A DNA stretch of 64,000 nucleotides from Chryseobacterium takakiae (GCF_900129385.1 NZ_FQVO01000005.1:124001-188000), one strand, 5' to 3'; shown: positions 1-9,173, numbered from the stretch's first letter. The notes: generated by a model not told the origin, from the letters alone. A program made the numbers and translations.

Positions 1-722
1 TTTTGAGTATCAATGCTTTCTGCAAGATTTCCATATTTATCTAAAGTAACTTTACCGCTTTGCATCGTAAGGCTTGCGTCATCCAAAACTTTCTGAAGCT
101 TAGGATCATTATGACCAACCAGGCTGTTCACACTTCCTGCGGTAGTTTGTAACGCAGCAACTGTTTTGTTAAGGTTAGAAAGCAACGCTCTGATTTCTTC
201 TCTGTTTTGTGCATTAACCACCTGGTTTGCATTTGCCATTAAAGAATCTACTCTGTATAAAACTGTCTGTAGCTGATCTTTTACCGGACCCACCTGAGAA
301 GAAAGACTTCCTAAAGTTCCCAATTTAAAGGCTCCTTTTAAAGTATCCCCGTCTTTAGCGGTAGGACCTCCGTACATAAGATTGATTCTCATCTCTTTGC
401 CGGACATTAATCCGGGTTCGAAAATCTCAAGTGTTGAATTTTTTGAAAATTCAAAATTATTATCAACCGTAATTTTTACCAGGAAATCAATTTTTCCGTC
501 TTTGGAAGTGTTGGGAATGATTTTGTCCACCTGCCCTACTTTTAATCCGTTAATAGAAACCGGTGCAGACTGGGCGAGCCCTTCCACGTTGTCATATTTT
601 GCGTAAAATATATTATCGGTAGTAAAAAGGCTCCTGCCTTTCATAAATTGGAAAAGTATCACAAAACCCACAATGGCTATTAATGCGATTATCCCAGCTT
701 TTAATTCTTTACTGAACTTCAC
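1..722 (-). CDS. mlaD: MlaD/MCE-domain lipid transport protein (3' end cut by window)
   Basis: Reading leftwards from a GTG at 722, the protein begins with a short basic segment (VKFSKELKAG) and one membrane helix of about 20 residues, followed by an MCE-type beta domain (around 'SINGLKVGQVDKI'). A Gln/Leu-rich helical part continues to the window edge. This is the single-pass, substrate-binding subunit of Mla-type phospholipid transport, which bridges the inner membrane and periplasm. The GTG start is chosen because it gives the complete N-terminal anchor and lies about 20 nt downstream of a perfect TATATTTG promoter box (743-750). The permease and ATPase that normally partner with it are about 16.5 kb away (17213-18781) on the other strand. 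The C-terminus is outside the window, so total length is unknown. Confidence 0.85.
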   Translation of the reverse strand, partial: MKFSKELKAGIIALIAIVGFVILFQFMKGRSLFTTDNIFYAKYDNVEGLAQSAPVSINGLKVGQVDKIIPNTSKDGKIDFLVKITVDNNFEFSKNSTLEIFEPGLMSGKEMRINLMYGGPTAKDGDTLKGAFKLGTLGSLSSQVGPVKDQLQTVLYRVDSLMANANQVVNAQNREEIRALLSNLNKTVAALQTTAGSVNSLVGHNDPKLQKVLDDASLTMQSGKVTLDKYGNLAESIDTQ

Positions 723-742
723 TTGCTAAATTTTTCTATGAG

Positions 743-750
743 CAAATATA
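743..750 (-). promoter_or_regulatory. Promoter -7 box (TATATTTG) for the MlaD gene
   Basis: A perfect match to the Bacteroidota primary sigma factor -7 consensus TAnnTTTG on the minus strand, 20 nt upstream of the GTG start. No clear -33 TTG is seen at the expected distance. Confidence 0.6.
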
Positions 751-800
751 ATACATTTAAATGAATGTTTTTCCTTATTGCTCCGCGTTAAACACAAAAG

Positions 801-826
801 AAGCGGCAAAAACTTTGCCGCTTTTT
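801..826 (-). terminator. Intrinsic terminator after the PpiD-like gene
   Basis: A 10-bp perfect stem (801-810 with 814-823) with an AAC loop sits between the stop of the PpiD-like gene (845) and the MlaD promoter. The longest T-run follows on the plus side; the minus side has CTTTTG. Confidence 0.7.
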
Positions 827-844
827 ATCTTTATGAAAATAATT

Positions 845-2992
845 TTATTGCTGTTGAGTACCTAGTTTATTCCAGATTTCAATTCTGTAGTCTTTGATAT
901 CAGCATTGTCCTGTAAGCTTTTTAACCAAGCCTGCCCGAACATTCCTGAATTTCTCTGGGTAACAGATTCTGTGAATTGCTTAAGATCTCCAGGTTGTTT
1001 GTTTACCGTTTCGTTCTTTTTCACTAAAACGTAAACGCCTGTTCCGCCTTCAACCGGATTAGAAATTTTTCCTTTTGCCACTCCGAACGCTGCTCCTGCA
1101 ACCTTAGGCTCCATAGAACCGGCAACCGAAGGATTTAAAAGATTAACCTGTGCAGAATGTTTTGTCGTCCCGAATTGCTTAGCAATCTGATCAAGGCTTC
1201 CTGCTTTTCCGATTTTCTCAGCAATCTGTTTTGCTGCAAGTTTGTTTTTAACCACTACTTCAATCTGATCTCTTACAGATTCCGGATCTGCAGTACCTTT
1301 TTCCTGCTTACCGTTCAGGTATACTACAATTTTATCTCCTGTTCCGTCTACTGTAAATAATTCAGTATCTCCTTTTTCTCTTTTTTTATCAAATGCCCAT
1401 GCAAGGATCTCAGGATCTTTTTCCGTTCCTAGGCCCTGAAGCTGACCATCAAACCTTTTTGCCTGCTTAGGATTGGAGAACTGATATTTTGCTTTCTTAG
1501 CAATATTTACAAAATCGTTGAATGATTTTCCCTGAACCTGCTGAACGAATCTGCTGGCTTTTTTGTTAACCTCTGCTTCGGTAGCATCTGAAGGTTTCAC
1601 TGCTTTTACAAGATTGGCAACCTTGTAGCTCATTGCTCCCGGTTTTTTATCTTCAATATTGATGATATGATATCCGAACTGAGTTTCTACCACTCCTGTT
1701 GCTCCTTTAGGATTATTAGCAAGGTAGGTAAGGAATTCCGGCACGAAAGGTGTTTCCGGAGTTGTCCATCCCAGGCTTCCTCCCTGTGCTGCTGAATTCG
1801 GGTCATTTGATAATTTCAGGAATTCCGTAAATTTCCCTGGATTAGCTTTTACAATTGCGCCAATAGAATCTGCTAGTTTTTTAGCCTGCTCTTTGGATCT
1901 TGTAACCCCCTCTCCAGCCGGGCTCCCCTTGAAAGCAATAAGAATATGTCTTGATAAAGTAGAATCAGAGGTCTTTTTATCTAAAAGTTTAGACACTACA
2001 TAAAAGTTTTGCTCTTTATAAGGCCCGAAAGTCTGCCCGATAGCAGCAGATGGAATCTGCGCCTGAATAGTCTGTGGCAACTGATTGGGTTTCAGGTACT
2101 GAGCATTGAAAGGCATATCAGAATTCGCCATTATGAACATTGAGTCGTTCTTTGTATTCTGGAAATTTTCAGTACCGCCGCTTGCGTCAGTTCCTGCAGA
2201 GAATAATTTGTTAATTTCTTTCTGCGTTGCAGCATCATCCGCCGCACTTGGCTGGGAAGGAAAATAAACTACTCCAATGTTTCTGCTCTCTTCAGCTTTA
2301 AACATTACAGGATGCTGTTTGATATAATTGGCAAGATCTTCAGTAGTAACTTTAATATTGTTTTTCTGAAGGTAAGTTGCATAATCAATCTTTACAAAAT
2401 CAATGTCAGCAAGTTGATCTCTCTGCTTCATTAAAGCTTCAGCCTCTTTTTTACCCGTAGTGATTCCCTGGGAAATATTAGCAAAAACCTGTCTCGCCAT
2501 CAATCTGTATTCAATAGATTTTCTGCTTTTCATCCACTGGTTGTATCCTTCCGGCGAACCCGCTTTCATATCTTCAATCTGTTTTTTAAGCTCCTGGGTT
2601 TTGAAGTTTCCTTTTTCGTCGAAAAACTGCTTCTGCTGAGCAAACATCTGATCATACTGAAGCTGATTCCAGAAATAATCTTCCGTCATTTCAAAGCCCA
2701 TTTTCTCGAATTGTTGTTTGATGAGTTTAGACTGTACCAGCAACTGCCAAGCCTGCTCTTCAAGACCAGCCTTCGGCTGTCCCTGCTGATCTGCCTGCTG
2801 CTGCAGTACGAAAAGCTGGTCGTTAAACTCTTCACGGGTAATCTTCTCACCATTTACTTTTCCTAAAACATCAGGATTTTTACCGAAAACCTTTTCGATA
2901 CTGTCCGGGTTTACAAGGAACGCCAAAAGCGCCAGTGCAATTACTCCCATCAAAAGCCAAGGTCTACTCCTAATTTGTCCTAAAATTGCCAT
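845..2992 (-). CDS. PpiD/SurA-type membrane-anchored peptidylprolyl isomerase
   Basis: A 715-residue envelope folding factor. Residues about 10-30 form one membrane helix (LLMGVIALALLAFLVN), followed by a SurA_N-like helical chaperone region (about 40-230). A parvulin-type PPIase domain follows at about 345-450, from 'SRHILIAF' through 'GGSLGWTTPETPFVPEF' to 'GYHIINIED'. The tail (about 460-700) resembles a second, degenerate rotamase/chaperone module. Family members sit in the inner membrane with the catalytic part in the periplasm and assist outer-membrane and secreted proteins leaving the Sec translocon. Length is close to Bacteroidota PpiD homologues. The gene is monocistronic, with a terminator downstream and a near-consensus box (TATTTTCG, 3022-3029) upstream. 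Catalysis cannot be judged from sequence alone. Confidence 0.9.
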   Translation of the reverse strand: MAILGQIRSRPWLLMGVIALALLAFLVNPDSIEKVFGKNPDVLGKVNGEKITREEFNDQLFVLQQQADQQGQPKAGLEEQAWQLLVQSKLIKQQFEKMGFEMTEDYFWNQLQYDQMFAQQKQFFDEKGNFKTQELKKQIEDMKAGSPEGYNQWMKSRKSIEYRLMARQVFANISQGITTGKKEAEALMKQRDQLADIDFVKIDYATYLQKNNIKVTTEDLANYIKQHPVMFKAEESRNIGVVYFPSQPSAADDAATQKEINKLFSAGTDASGGTENFQNTKNDSMFIMANSDMPFNAQYLKPNQLPQTIQAQIPSAAIGQTFGPYKEQNFYVVSKLLDKKTSDSTLSRHILIAFKGSPAGEGVTRSKEQAKKLADSIGAIVKANPGKFTEFLKLSNDPNSAAQGGSLGWTTPETPFVPEFLTYLANNPKGATGVVETQFGYHIINIEDKKPGAMSYKVANLVKAVKPSDATEAEVNKKASRFVQQVQGKSFNDFVNIAKKAKYQFSNPKQAKRFDGQLQGLGTEKDPEILAWAFDKKREKGDTELFTVDGTGDKIVVYLNGKQEKGTADPESVRDQIEVVVKNKLAAKQIAEKIGKAGSLDQIAKQFGTTKHSAQVNLLNPSVAGSMEPKVAGAAFGVAKGKISNPVEGGTGVYVLVKKNETVNKQPGDLKQFTESVTQRNSGMFGQAWLKSLQDNADIKDYRIEIWNKLGTQQQ

Positions 2993-3134
2993 TATATATA
3001 TTATAGTTTTTTATCAGGTTGCGAAAATACACATTTTTAAGAAATTACGGAAATCCAAGTTCTTTATTTTAATTTTTAAAATTTAATTTTTCTAAAAAAG
3101 GAAATTTTGGCCGTATTTTTTAGCAAAAAACAAA

Positions 3135-3150
3135 TGGCACAGGTCTTGTG
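3135..3150 (+). promoter_or_regulatory. Candidate sigma-54-type promoter upstream of lon
   Basis: The segment TGGCACAGGTCTTGTG matches the sigma-54 consensus TGGCAC-N5-TTGC at every key position except the last (T for C). It keeps the fixed 10-nt spacing between the -24 GG and the -12 element. It lies about 105 nt before the lon start. This is a motif match only. Confidence 0.4.
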
Positions 3151-3170
3151 TCATAAAACGACATATTATA

Positions 3171-3198
3171 TACAATATGATGTTTAGCACATATTGTA
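3171..3198 (+). promoter_or_regulatory. Operator-like inverted repeat upstream of lon
   Basis: Perfect 9-bp arms TACAATATG (3171-3179) and CATATTGTA (3190-3198) are separated by 10 nt, the geometry of a dimeric regulator site. A second inverted repeat, AATGACA-ATT-TGTCATT (3227-3243), lies just before the start codon and could occlude ribosome access or bind a regulator. Confidence 0.45.
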
Positions 3199-3252
3199 AA
3201 GTTTTACTTTAATAAATTAAAACGGCAATGACAATTTGTCATTCGATTTACT

Positions 3253-5658
3253 ATGACAGAGTTTGAAGATATAAGTTTAGAAGAAATGATAAGCGACGGA
3301 TTTGATATTGTTGCTGAAGAGATCAACCTTTCCGATCTTTCAGAATCAGAGAAAAATTCCGAACAAAAAATATTTCCTATTCTTCCCGTAAGAAATATGG
3401 TAATGTTTCCGAACGTGGTTATTCCTATAACAGCAGGAAGAAAAACATCCATACAGCTTCTTGAGGAAGCACAAAAAAACGGCGATTTTATAGGAATTGT
3501 AAGCCAGAAAAATTCTGACCTAGAACAACCATCGGAAAAAGATATTTTCCAGGTAGGTACACTCGCCAAAATCATTAAGATTATAAAACTTCCTGAAGGT
3601 AATATCACCGCTATCACTAAAGGATTTTATCGTTTTAAGATTAAAAAAATCGTTGAAAAACAGCCTTATTTTAAAGCGGAAATCTCAAAGCTGAAAGACG
3701 GAAAACCGAAAAACAAAGAAGAATATGAGGCATTGCTTGAAAATGTGAAAGATCTTGCGTTAAAGATTATCGAACTTGATCCGAACATTCCCAACGCGGC
3801 CAATTTTGCTATTAAAAACATCAACAATAATGATGATCTGCTGAATTTCATCTGCACCAACGCCAACTTCCCTTCTACCGAAAAGCAAAAACTTCTTGAG
3901 GAGAAAAATCTTATGGAAAGGGCTAATAAATGCTATGAAATGATGCATGAAGATTTCAGGAAACTGGAACTGAGAAATCAGATTCATCAGAAAACGTCCA
4001 AAGATCTCGATAAGCAGCAGCGGGAATATTTCCTGAATCAACAGATCAGGACCATCCAGGAGGAACTTGGAGGCGGACCGGAAAGTGATGTTGAAGAACT
4101 TATTGTTAAAGCAAAAAAGAAAACATGGAGCCCGGAAGTTGAAGAACATTTTCAAAAAGAGATTAACCGCCTGCAGCGTCAGAATCCTAATTCTCCGGAT
4201 TATAACGTTCAGAGAAATTACCTCGATTTCTTTACCGATCTTCCCTGGGATACCTACACCAAAGATACTTTTGACATTGAAAAAGCCCAGAAAATTTTAG
4301 ATAAAGCACATTTCGGGCTGGAAGATATTAAAAAAAGAATTCTGGAACACATGGCTGTTTTAAAACTTAAAAACAACATGAAATCCCCTATTCTTCTTTT
4401 AGTAGGACCTCCGGGTGTGGGAAAAACATCTCTTGGAAAATCCGTTGCCGATGCATTGGGAAGAAAGTATGTACGTGTTTCTCTGGGAGGGCTGCATGAT
4501 GAAAGCGAAATCCGCGGACACAGAAAAACCTATATCGGAGCGATGGCTGGGAGAATTCTTCAATCCATTAAAAAATCAGGGACATCCAATCCGGTAATTG
4601 TTCTGGATGAGATTGATAAAGTAGGAAAAGGAATGCATGGCGATCCGAGCTCCGCACTTCTGGAAGTTCTTGATCCTGAACAAAATAAGTCATTCTATGA
4701 CAATTTCTTGGAAATGGGGTATGATTTGTCTAAAGTAATGTTTATTGCCACAGCAAATTCTCTTTCCACCATTCAGACGCCTTTATTGGACAGGATGGAG
4801 ATTATTCAGATTGCCGGATATACGCTGGAAGAAAAAATTGAGATCGCAAAAAGGCATTTAATCAAGAAACAGCAGGAAGAAAACGGGCTGGATTCCAAAT
4901 CATTCAAGCTTGGAAACAATGAACTGAAACATATTATTGAAGCACATACTTCAGAAAGCGGGGTAAGAAGCCTTGAAAAAAGACTTGCTGCGATTGCAAG
5001 ATGGGCAGCGCTGCAAACAGCTTTGGTAAAAGAGTATGACCCAAAGATCTCTATCGAAAAAATTGATGAAATTTTAGGGGTTCCGAGACCGAAAAGCCTT
5101 TCTGAACTTACAGATGTACCCGGAGTTGTTACCGGTCTTGCGTGGACAAGCGTAGGCGGCGATATTCTTTTTATCGAAAGCATCATCAGCAACGGTAAAG
5201 GCTCTCTTACTATGACCGGAAACCTGGGAACGGTAATGAAAGAGTCTGCGACGATTGCCCTGGAATATATTAAAGCTAAACACGATGACCTGGGAATTTC
5301 TCAGGAAGATATTGAAAAGAAAAACATTCACGTTCACGTTCCTGAAGGCGCAACTCCTAAGGACGGACCATCTGCCGGTATTGCCATGCTGACTTCTATG
5401 GTTTCTTCATTTAAAAATAAAAAAGTAAAACCTCATCTTGCCATGACTGGTGAGATTACGCTGAGAGGAAAAGTACTTCCTGTAGGCGGAATTAAAGAAA
5501 AGCTGCTTGCCGCAACAAGAGCAGGGATTAAAGAAGTTATTCTTTGCGAGGCCAATAGAAAAGACGTGGAAGAAATCAAAAAAGATTATCTGAAAAATCT
5601 GAAAGTTCATTATGTAAGCTGGATGAATGAAGTGTTGGAACTCGCCATTGAAAAATAA
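3253..5658 (+). CDS. lon: Endopeptidase La (Lon), ATP-dependent serine protease
   Basis: Full-length 801-residue LonA. It has an N-terminal substrate-binding LAN domain (about 40-240, beginning '[14 protein letters not shown]') and a helical linker. The AAA+ module has Walker A 'GPPGVGKTS' near residue 385 and Walker B '[11 protein letters not shown]'. The C-terminal protease domain carries the Ser-Lys dyad: Ser in '[10 protein letters not shown]' (about 706) and Lys in '[10 protein letters not shown]' (about 749). Lon degrades misfolded and regulatory proteins in the cytosol. The ATG at 3253 is supported because the acidic N-terminal extension before the LAN domain is typical of Bacteroidota Lon. 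The upstream region holds a sigma-54-like motif and two inverted repeats, suggesting regulated expression. A terminator follows at 5682. Confidence 0.97.
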   Translation: MTEFEDISLEEMISDGFDIVAEEINLSDLSESEKNSEQKIFPILPVRNMVMFPNVVIPITAGRKTSIQLLEEAQKNGDFIGIVSQKNSDLEQPSEKDIFQVGTLAKIIKIIKLPEGNITAITKGFYRFKIKKIVEKQPYFKAEISKLKDGKPKNKEEYEALLENVKDLALKIIELDPNIPNAANFAIKNINNNDDLLNFICTNANFPSTEKQKLLEEKNLMERANKCYEMMHEDFRKLELRNQIHQKTSKDLDKQQREYFLNQQIRTIQEELGGGPESDVEELIVKAKKKTWSPEVEEHFQKEINRLQRQNPNSPDYNVQRNYLDFFTDLPWDTYTKDTFDIEKAQKILDKAHFGLEDIKKRILEHMAVLKLKNNMKSPILLLVGPPGVGKTSLGKSVADALGRKYVRVSLGGLHDESEIRGHRKTYIGAMAGRILQSIKKSGTSNPVIVLDEIDKVGKGMHGDPSSALLEVLDPEQNKSFYDNFLEMGYDLSKVMFIATANSLSTIQTPLLDRMEIIQIAGYTLEEKIEIAKRHLIKKQQEENGLDSKSFKLGNNELKHIIEAHTSESGVRSLEKRLAAIARWAALQTALVKEYDPKISIEKIDEILGVPRPKSLSELTDVPGVVTGLAWTSVGGDILFIESIISNGKGSLTMTGNLGTVMKESATIALEYIKAKHDDLGISQEDIEKKNIHVHVPEGATPKDGPSAGIAMLTSMVSSFKNKKVKPHLAMTGEITLRGKVLPVGGIKEKLLAATRAGIKEVILCEANRKDVEEIKKDYLKNLKVHYVSWMNEVLELAIEK

Positions 5659-5681
5659 ATTTCACATTTTTTTAATATATC

Positions 5682-5710
5682 AACACATCTCAAACGGGAT
5701 GTGTTTTTTA
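5682..5710 (+). terminator. Intrinsic terminator after lon
   Basis: AACACATCTC pairs with GGGATGTGTT around an AAAC loop (5682-5705, one T-G wobble) and is followed by a T-run. Confidence 0.8.
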
Positions 5711-5817
5711 TTGAACCAAAACAGGCATGGAGTTTTCTTATCCTTTAATCAAATAAATTACTTTTTAAGACTCTTCAATTCGGAGCGTTTTATTATTTTT
5801 ATGCAACAGAAAAAATT

Positions 5818-6930
5818 ATGAATGTACTTCGGCTTCCTTTTCTCGTAAAGCTTACACTGGTTATTGCTTCCATATTAGGTTTCGGATACCTTTTGGCTTT
5901 AGGCGAAAGTATCCTTGCTCCTTTTTTTTTAGCATTTCTTATGGCCATGATATTTTTGCCATTTGCTAATTTTCTGGAACAGAAATTAAAATTCCCAAGA
6001 TCATTTTCTACTATCTTTTCCGTAATGATTTTACTGATTGTCATTACAGGTCTTATCTTTTTCTTCGGTTCCCAAATTTCCAGTTTCAGTAAAGACATTC
6101 CCCAGCTTACCGAGCAGGCGACACATGTTTTTAATGACCTGCAAAGATGGGTTTCCAGGACATTTAATGTGAACATTGATGAGCAGTTTGCCTATTTGGA
6201 TGAAGGCTTAAAAAAACTATTATCTTCTACAGGTATTATCCTAGGTTTTACCTTGGGGATTTTTTCTACCGGGTTAGGCTTTTTAGCATTCTTTATTCTA
6301 TTTTTTATATTTATTTTAAATTACAGAAGAATTTTAAATAATTTCATTGTTAATGTTTTCACTGAAAAGCATAAAAGTAGCGTTCAGGAAGTGGTTTCGG
6401 AGGTTAGAATAATGACAAAAAGATATATTATCGGACTTTGCCTTCAGGTTATTATTGTTTCCATTCTTACAACAACTGTCCTTACCATACTGGGAGTTAA
6501 ATATGCTATTCTGCTTGGAGTTCTTACCGGATTGCTTAATGTAATTCCGTATATAGGTATTTTCATTTCACTCTTAATTTCCTGTTTCATTGCTTTTGCA
6601 ACCAATACTCCGTCCACATGTATCTATGTTGCTATAGGGTATGTTATTGTTCATGCCATAGACGGAAATATTATTCTCCCTTTTGTGGTGGGATCAAAAG
6701 TAAAAATTAATGCCCTGTTTTCTTTTATCGGAATTCTGGTGGGGGAACATCTTTGGGGAATTGCAGGGATGTTTCTATGTATTCCGGCCATTGCCATTAT
6801 CAAAATTATTTTCGAAAGGGTTGAGGGGCTTCAGCCTTGGGGAAAACTACTCGGTGAAGAAGAAAAACCGGACAAGAAAAAGAAGAAATATAAAATTACT
6901 AAAAAAATAACGCTAGAAGAGATGGATTAA
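5818..6930 (+). CDS. AI-2E family transporter (PerM/YdiK-like permease)
   Basis: A 370-residue polytopic membrane protein with about eight hydrophobic helices. The layout is that of the AI-2E exporter family (TqsA/PerM/YdiK): a helical pair (about 8-60), a helix near 65-85, an amphipathic periplasmic stretch (about 90-150), then a cluster with 'GVLTGLLNVIPYIGIFIS' (about 235-255), the family's most recognisable segment. The C-terminus is strongly basic and cytosolic. Members have been implicated in autoinducer or ion efflux, and the substrate here cannot be inferred. The ATG at 5818 directly precedes the first helix. The gene stands alone; the terminator at 6972 is shared with the convergent small peptide gene. 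Confidence 0.85.
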   Translation: MNVLRLPFLVKLTLVIASILGFGYLLALGESILAPFFLAFLMAMIFLPFANFLEQKLKFPRSFSTIFSVMILLIVITGLIFFFGSQISSFSKDIPQLTEQATHVFNDLQRWVSRTFNVNIDEQFAYLDEGLKKLLSSTGIILGFTLGIFSTGLGFLAFFILFFIFILNYRRILNNFIVNVFTEKHKSSVQEVVSEVRIMTKRYIIGLCLQVIIVSILTTTVLTILGVKYAILLGVLTGLLNVIPYIGIFISLLISCFIAFATNTPSTCIYVAIGYVIVHAIDGNIILPFVVGSKVKINALFSFIGILVGEHLWGIAGMFLCIPAIAIIKIIFERVEGLQPWGKLLGEEEKPDKKKKKYKITKKITLEEMD

Positions 6931-6971
6931 GCTCACGATTAATCAACAATTTTTATTATAAATATAAAAAA

Positions 6972-7002
6972 GCCCCTAAAAAGTGTCTAACTTTTTGGGG
7001 GC
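6972..7002 (-). terminator. Terminator between the permease and the double-glycine peptide gene
   Basis: A 12-bp stem GCCCCTAAAAAG / CTTTTTGGGGGC (one T-G wobble) with a 7-nt loop. On the minus strand it is followed by TTTTTTATATT, so it is best suited to the leftward small gene. It may also stop the rightward permease transcript. Confidence 0.8.
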
Positions 7003-7026
7003 AGTGCATTTTTGAAGGCTTTTTTA

Positions 7027-7182
7027 TTAAGCTTGAATTGCACAAAGAGGATTTCTTCCGTTAGGGCAAAGCTCATCGCAAGGAATGTACGTCTGATTGT
7101 CCGGACAGTATCCGATATCCGTACTATTTCCACCTTTAATGGTTTTCAATGTGTTTCGGTTTAATTTCTTAAGATTTTTCAT
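7027..7182 (-). CDS. Small double-glycine-leader peptide (bacteriocin-like)
   Basis: A 51-residue ORF read leftwards from the ATG at 7182. It starts MKNLKKLNRNTLKTIKGG, a basic amphipathic leader ending in Gly-Gly at residues 17-18. The core of about 33 residues has four cysteines (26, 35, 39, 47). Leaders of this kind are recognised and cut after GG by C39-peptidase ABC exporters (class II bacteriocins and related secreted peptides). It is transcribed alone: a near-ideal promoter lies at 7209-7242 and a strong terminator follows the stop. No C39 peptidase, exporter or immunity gene is nearby. A second gene with a very similar leader lies at 46314. The role (bacteriocin, signal or maturation substrate) is unknown. 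Confidence 0.75.
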   Translation of the reverse strand: MKNLKKLNRNTLKTIKGGNSTDIGYCPDNQTYIPCDELCPNGRNPLCAIQA

Positions 7183-7208
7183 AATAATATTTTAGTTTGT
7201 TTGTCATA

Positions 7209-7242
7209 CAAATATATAAAACCAGACAATACGGAACCAAAA
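7209..7242 (-). promoter_or_regulatory. Promoter of the double-glycine peptide gene
   Basis: Minus-strand -7 box TATATTTG (7209-7216) and a TTTTG -33 element (7238-7242) with 21 nt between, within the usual Bacteroidota spacing. The leader is about 20 nt. Confidence 0.65.
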
Positions 7243-7330
7243 TATTTCCCAATAAAGAGAGTTTTAAAATTAACAGCTTTTTAATCAAGGAATTATAATT
7301 TTATTTAACTTTAATAAAAAATTAATAATT

Positions 7331-7708
7331 ATGAAAGCCGTAAAATTTATCCTGTCCCTTCTTTTCGGATTAATGTTTATTAATGCCGGATTAAACAAAT
7401 TCTTCAATTACATGCCTATGGAAAAACCCACACCGGAGCAGATGAAAGTATTCAGTGCTTTCGGAGAAATTGCATGGCTGATGCCTCTTGTGGGAGCCGT
7501 TGAAGTTATCGGCGGGCTGCTGTTTATCTTTTCCAAAACGAGAGCTTTAGGAGCTATTGTCATTTTGCCGGTTATGGTGGGAATTGTAGCCCATGTTTTC
7601 ACTTTAGACAAGTCACCAATAGGAATGGCAATTGCCGGAGTGATGTTCCTTATCAATATCTGGATGATTATCGACAATAAGGAAAAATATAAGCACCTGG
7701 TGAGCTAA
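7331..7708 (+). CDS. DoxX family membrane protein
   Basis: A 125-residue inner-membrane protein with four predicted helices. It has the DoxX signature near the N-terminus ('FGLMFINAGLNKFF') and 'PLVGAVEVIGGLLFIF' in the second helix. DoxX-like proteins are linked to thiosulfate:quinone oxidoreduction in archaea and to redox stress elsewhere; most bacterial members remain uncharacterised. It is monocistronic. The downstream convergent intergenic region contains a long nested inverted repeat (7736-7809). Confidence 0.8.
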   Translation: MKAVKFILSLLFGLMFINAGLNKFFNYMPMEKPTPEQMKVFSAFGEIAWLMPLVGAVEVIGGLLFIFSKTRALGAIVILPVMVGIVAHVFTLDKSPIGMAIAGVMFLINIWMIIDNKEKYKHLVS

Positions 7709-7735
7709 AAATAGTAAATGCTAATTAAATAGTGA

Positions 7736-7809
7736 ATGGCCAATTGTCAATTCGCGGTGCTTGTCAATTTAAAAAATTCACTTGCGAAGCAAAATTCACA
7801 ATTGACCAT
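7736..7809. repeat. Nested inverted repeat between convergent genes
   Basis: Outer arms ATGGCCAATTGT (7736-7747) and ACAATTGACCAT (7798-7809) match at 11 of 12 positions. An inner pair TTCGC/GCGAA lies at 7751-7755 and 7784-7788. It occupies the whole gap between the convergent DoxX and acyl-CoA dehydrogenase genes, and could act as a two-way transcript end or be one copy of a dispersed palindromic element. Confidence 0.6.
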
Positions 7810-7814
7810 TGACT

Positions 7815-9173
7815 TTAAACAAATGCGCTGAAACCGGTAATTGATCTTCCTACGATTAATGAATTGATTTCTTTAGTTCCTTCGTAAGAATAAATAGCCT
7901 CTGCATCTGCGACAAATCTGGCGACATCGTATTCCAGCAAAATACCGTTTCCGCCCATAACTTCTCTTGCTCTTGATACGATATCTCTTGTTCGCATGGT
8001 ACAGAAAACTTTTGCGAGAGATGCATGCTCATCTTTTAAAATTCCTTCATCCTGCATTTCGGAAAGCCTGAAAACCATTGTCTGCATTGCCGTAAGGTTA
8101 GATAGCATTTCTACCAAATGTCCCTGGATCATCTGAAACGAAGCAATCGGTTTCCCGAACTGTTCTCTTTTCCGGGTATAATCCAAAGCACTTTCATAAG
8201 CTCCTCTGGCGCAGCCAGTCGCCATCCAGGCAACCCCTGCTCTTGTCATCTGCAACACTTTAGCGGTATCTTTAAAAGAATTGGCATTCTGCAATCTGTT
8301 TTCTTCGGTGATGAGACAATCTTTCAGAGTAATCAATCCGTTCTGAACGATTCTTAAGGCCATTTTTCCTTTTATTTTCTCTACGGAATATCCGGGATTA
8401 TCTTTTTCAACTATAAATCCTTTCACTTCGCCATCATCAAGATCTCTGGCCCAAATGATGATAACATCGGCAAACGTTGCATTCCCTATCCATTTTTTCT
8501 GTCCGTTCAGAATCCAGCCTTCGGGTGTTTTTTTACAAGTTACCGTTAATCCTCCTGCCGCTCCGGAACCCACTTCAGGTTCCGTTAAGCCAAAAGCCCC
8601 GATTTTTTCAAATTTCTGCATCTGCGGAAGCCATTTTTGTTTTTGTTCTTCAGAGCCACAGATGTAAATAGATCCCATGGAAAGACCCGACTGCACTCCG
8701 AAGAAGGTTGCAATGGAAGCATCAACCCTGGCCATTTCCATAGCCAAGACGCCCTCCATCAAAAAAGGCAATCCCGGACAGCCATATCCATCGTAGGTAA
8801 CGCCGCAGATATTCAGTTTCTGAAATTTCGGTATTAATTCGTGTGGAAATTCGTCTCTCAGCCAGTAATGATTGACCAGTGGCTTCACTTCTTTTTCCAT
8901 AAACGCTCTTACTTTAAGCTGAATTTCTCTCTGCTCCGGACTCAACGTATGATAGATATCGTAAAAATCGCCATCAATGGGTGGGAGCTCTTTTTTCTTT
9001 TTATGGGGATCGAGCATTTTCATCATTCCATTAAGCTGTTTATCATCCAGTTTGGAGAAGTTTTCCATCAACTTGGGAAGATTTACCTTTTGAGAAATGG
9101 TGCTCAGCTGGTCAAAGTCTATGGATCTGAATAATTCTATGGCATTTCTGATTTTGGAAAAAGTATTTGACAT
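7815..9173 (-). CDS. Acyl-CoA dehydrogenase (glutaryl-CoA dehydrogenase-like)
   Basis: An FAD-dependent acyl-CoA dehydrogenase of 452 residues from the ATG at 9173. An upstream in-frame start at 9212 would add 13 residues without homology-like character. After a ~70-residue N-terminal extension come the helical N-domain (about 80-190), the beta domain ('FGLTEPEVGSGAAGG', 'GWILNGQKKWIGNA') and the C-terminal helical domain with 'RREQFGKPIASFQ'-type motifs. The catalytic glutamate is most likely in 'YSYEGTKEINS' near residue 427. Sequence style is that of glutaryl-CoA dehydrogenase-like enzymes, but substrate specificity cannot be fixed. It would feed electrons to ETF in fatty-acid or amino-acid breakdown. 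Single gene. Confidence 0.9.
   Translation of the reverse strand: MSNTFSKIRNAIELFRSIDFDQLSTISQKVNLPKLMENFSKLDDKQLNGMMKMLDPHKKKKELPPIDGDFYDIYHTLSPEQREIQLKVRAFMEKEVKPLVNHYWLRDEFPHELIPKFQKLNICGVTYDGYGCPGLPFLMEGVLAMEMARVDASIATFFGVQSGLSMGSIYICGSEEQKQKWLPQMQKFEKIGAFGLTEPEVGSGAAGGLTVTCKKTPEGWILNGQKKWIGNATFADVIIIWARDLDDGEVKGFIVEKDNPGYSVEKIKGKMALRIVQNGLITLKDCLITEENRLQNANSFKDTAKVLQMTRAGVAWMATGCARGAYESALDYTRKREQFGKPIASFQMIQGHLVEMLSNLTAMQTMVFRLSEMQDEGILKDEHASLAKVFCTMRTRDIVSRAREVMGGNGILLEYDVARFVADAEAIYSYEGTKEINSLIVGRSITGFSAFV

Noticed and set aside
3204..3617. A 137-codon minus-strand frame at the start of lon
   Set aside because: Antisense to the conserved LAN domain of Lon and lacking any protein features of its own.
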